Origin: Anaerolineales bacterium
Lineage (GTDB): Bacteria > Chloroflexota > Anaerolineae > Anaerolineales > E44-bin32
Length of the DNA stretch: 7,647 bases
Assembly: GCA_023144145.1 (NCBI GenBank)
Contig: JAGLGG010000286.1
Location: forward strand, 1 to 7,647
Reading direction: 5' to 3'
In this document: one piece after another, positions 6,176 to 7,647 of the stretch
Numbering within the stretch: the stretch's first letter is position 1
Layout of the letters: each line of letters begins with the position of its first letter
Made by a program: the position numbers and the translations under genes
Notes under the pieces: generated by a model
The model's database searches: none
What the model was told of the DNA's origin: nothing
Seen by the model: only the letters and a program-made list of their open reading frames with translations

Positions 6176-7647
6176 ATGTCTGAAGTTCGCTGTCCTATGT
6201 GCAGCAAACCGAATCCAGAGGATGCGGAAGCATGCGAGTTTTGTGGTGCTCGCATAAAACCGCTATTCATCGGGACTCAACCTGAAGATGAGGGCGTGAC
6301 AGAACAACCCTCTGTGTCTGCACCGCAGGAACCGGCGGACGAACCTGGCCAAGAATCTGATTGGCTTAACCGCATGCGCGGTGGAATGGAAGATGAGGGG
6401 ATCGATCAAACGGGGGAGCTCTCAGAAGAGGGACCGGAACCAGATCGAGGCTCAACAGATCTACTTGGGCGATTTCGTGGCTTAGGACTAACTGAGGAAG
6501 AAGACGCCTCCCAAGAAAAAATTAGCGATGCACCATTGGAAGAGCCCCAGGAACTAGAATTTCTCGAACCTGCGCCTGAGCGAGGATCTACAGATTTACT
6601 CGGAAGGTTCAGGGGTTTGGGTCTTTCTGAGGACGAAGAGCCATCTGAGCATGTACTCGCCGAAGAGTCAGCTGAAGAGCCAATCGAACCTTATGAGGGG
6701 GAGCTGACGCCTGAGCGTGGATCGACCGACTTACTGGGAAGAATGAGTGATTTAGGACTTTCTGAAGGGGATGATGCTCCATCTGCAGAGAGTATTGATG
6801 AAGCGTCATCTGCAGAAAGTATTGATGAAGCGCAAGAAGAGTTAGAAGAAGCAGCCTGGGAAGAAATTGCAGAGCCCAAAATTCCCGCAGATTCCCCTGA
6901 ACCCTTGGTCGACTTTGAAGGTGACGAGGCAGAAGCCGAAGTTCCCGATTGGCTCGCCCGAATTCGGGAACGTCGAGGTGTAGATGATGCCTCACCGGTT
7001 GTGCCGAAGGAAGATATTGATTGGCTTTCCAGTTTGCAGGAGGCCCCTCAGGCGGCTGAACCTGTTGTGTCCGAGCCGGAACCTGAACTAGAAAAAAAAC
7101 CTCCATTTATTGATATTGATGCAGAATTCGATGGTGAGCTGGAAGCAGATGAACCATTTTCGGAGGCGCTCTTTGAAGACCCTGATTTCTTGGCAGATTT
7201 ACAACCGGAAAAAGAGGATGAACCTAGTTCCCTGGACGCCCTGTTCAAGGAGCTTGAGGGTCAAGTTGATTTAGTTGAAAAGATCTCAGCGGAGGAGCAA
7301 TTTCCAGGGCTAGATGATGAGCCTGTAACTCGCTCGGATTTAGATGAAATATTTGGGGATTCTGCCGGGGAATGGATTGATGATATTGTTCCGGATGCGG
7401 ATCTAGATATATCAATCAAACCGATTGAAATTGAGAAGGGAACTTCCCCACTGCAGGATCTCTTCGAAGAACTTGATAAGGAATTACAAACCGGTGAACT
7501 TCCTGCTCTAGAAGCGGATTCCCTTCCCGAACCGAAGTCAGATGATGAAGTCGATGCTGCCTTAATTGAGCTCTTAGAAGAATTCGATGATGAAACTAAG
7601 AGAGATGCAGGACTCTTTGTTGATGAGACCGAGAAAGAGATTGATGC
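6176..7647 (+). CDS. Zinc-ribbon, acidic repeat protein (3' end beyond window)
   Basis: The frame is open from ATG 6176 to the window edge, 490 complete codons with no stop, so the C-terminus is unseen. It begins with a zinc ribbon, CPMC...CEFC (C6, C9, C20, C23), then becomes very acidic: by my count 86 of the first 300 residues are Asp or Glu. This part should be disordered. Three copies of (P)-E/D-RGSTDLLGR-F/M-x-x-LGL lie at 89-110, 134-155 and 179-200, followed by a nine-residue tandem repeat (202-219). D-W-L motifs occur at 62-64, 258-260 and 282-284. Later, hydrophobic islands LDALFKELEG (353), LQDLFEELDK (426) and LIELLEEFDD (463) recur. GGGGA at seven-base spacing precedes the start. 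No signal peptide or membrane helix is visible. It looks like a cytoplasmic scaffold with repeated short binding motifs; its partners are unknown. Confidence 0.88.
   Translation, partial: MSEVRCPMCSKPNPEDAEACEFCGARIKPLFIGTQPEDEGVTEQPSVSAPQEPADEPGQESDWLNRMRGGMEDEGIDQTGELSEEGPEPDRGSTDLLGRFRGLGLTEEEDASQEKISDAPLEEPQELEFLEPAPERGSTDLLGRFRGLGLSEDEEPSEHVLAEESAEEPIEPYEGELTPERGSTDLLGRMSDLGLSEGDDAPSAESIDEASSAESIDEAQEELEEAAWEEIAEPKIPADSPEPLVDFEGDEAEAEVPDWLARIRERRGVDDASPVVPKEDIDWLSSLQEAPQAAEPVVSEPEPELEKKPPFIDIDAEFDGELEADEPFSEALFEDPDFLADLQPEKEDEPSSLDALFKELEGQVDLVEKISAEEQFPGLDDEPVTRSDLDEIFGDSAGEWIDDIVPDADLDISIKPIEIEKGTSPLQDLFEELDKELQTGELPALEADSLPEPKSDDEVDAALIELLEEFDDETKRDAGLFVDETEKEID
6440..6775 (+). repeat. 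Three 22-residue repeats at exact 45-residue period
   Basis: Units at 6440-6505, 6575-6640 and 6710-6775 encode P-D/E-RGSTDLLGR followed by FRGLGL (first two) or MSDLGL (third), then an acidic tail. The unit starts are exactly 135 bases apart. The DNA has diverged at many third positions while the peptide is kept, which points to selection on the protein, not a fresh duplication. The DLLGRFRGLGL part could form a short amphipathic helix. Confidence 0.85.
6779..6832 (+). repeat. Tandem 27-bp direct repeat
   Basis: Two adjacent in-frame units encode PSAESIDEA and SSAESIDEA. They match at 25 of 27 bases, far more than the 45-residue repeats do, so this duplication is recent and probably arose by slippage. 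Confidence 0.85.

Noticed and set aside
6609..7106. Long antisense open frame (165 codons) opposite the acidic zinc-ribbon gene
   Set aside because: Its His/Gln/Pro/Leu-rich translation is the expected shadow of Glu/Asp-rich codons on the other strand. The plus-strand frame has a zinc ribbon and conserved repeats.

Overview
The window looks like a chromosomal segment of a Chloroflexota bacterium, most likely of the Anaerolineae type. This is inferred from gene content, not from a marker gene. The pointers are a HerA-NurA pair in a bacterial-style operon, a membrane protein resembling the DUF6754 family, and a long acidic zinc-ribbon protein with scattered D-W-L motifs, a protein style I associate with that phylum. 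No rRNA, tRNA, CRISPR array or insertion sequence was seen.

Left edge (1-392): a 57-residue single-pass membrane protein at 213-386 (+) with a near-perfect Shine-Dalgarno. It ends six bases from the stop of the convergent herA gene. The first 200 bases have no assured gene, though one minus-strand frame looks coding-like.

DNA-repair operon (393-3867, minus): nurA nuclease, then a 204-residue HAS-barrel-like protein, then the herA ATPase. The gaps are 20 bp and a 4-bp ATGA overlap, so this is almost certainly one transcript. Just upstream of nurA is a good sigma70-type promoter (TATAAT). A GAAC-N4-GTTC palindrome matching the Gram-positive-type LexA (SOS) box lies across the predicted transcription start. 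The simplest reading is a damage-inducible end-resection module with an extra subunit.

Non-coding block (3868-4467): 600 bp between the divergent operons. It holds the nurA control region, an 11-bp perfect inverted repeat, a MITE-like element of about 133 bp with imperfect inverted ends around a nested palindrome, a further structured stretch, and candidate promoters for the rightward genes.

Rightward cluster (4468-7647, plus): an 84-residue soluble protein overlapping a two-TM DUF6754-like protein, then a six-TM membrane protein starting at TTG, then a zinc-ribbon acidic repeat protein that runs off the window. Tight spacing suggests one operon and possibly one membrane-associated assembly of unknown function. 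This cluster is the best candidate for an undescribed system. The acidic protein has a 22-residue repeat recurring exactly every 45 residues.
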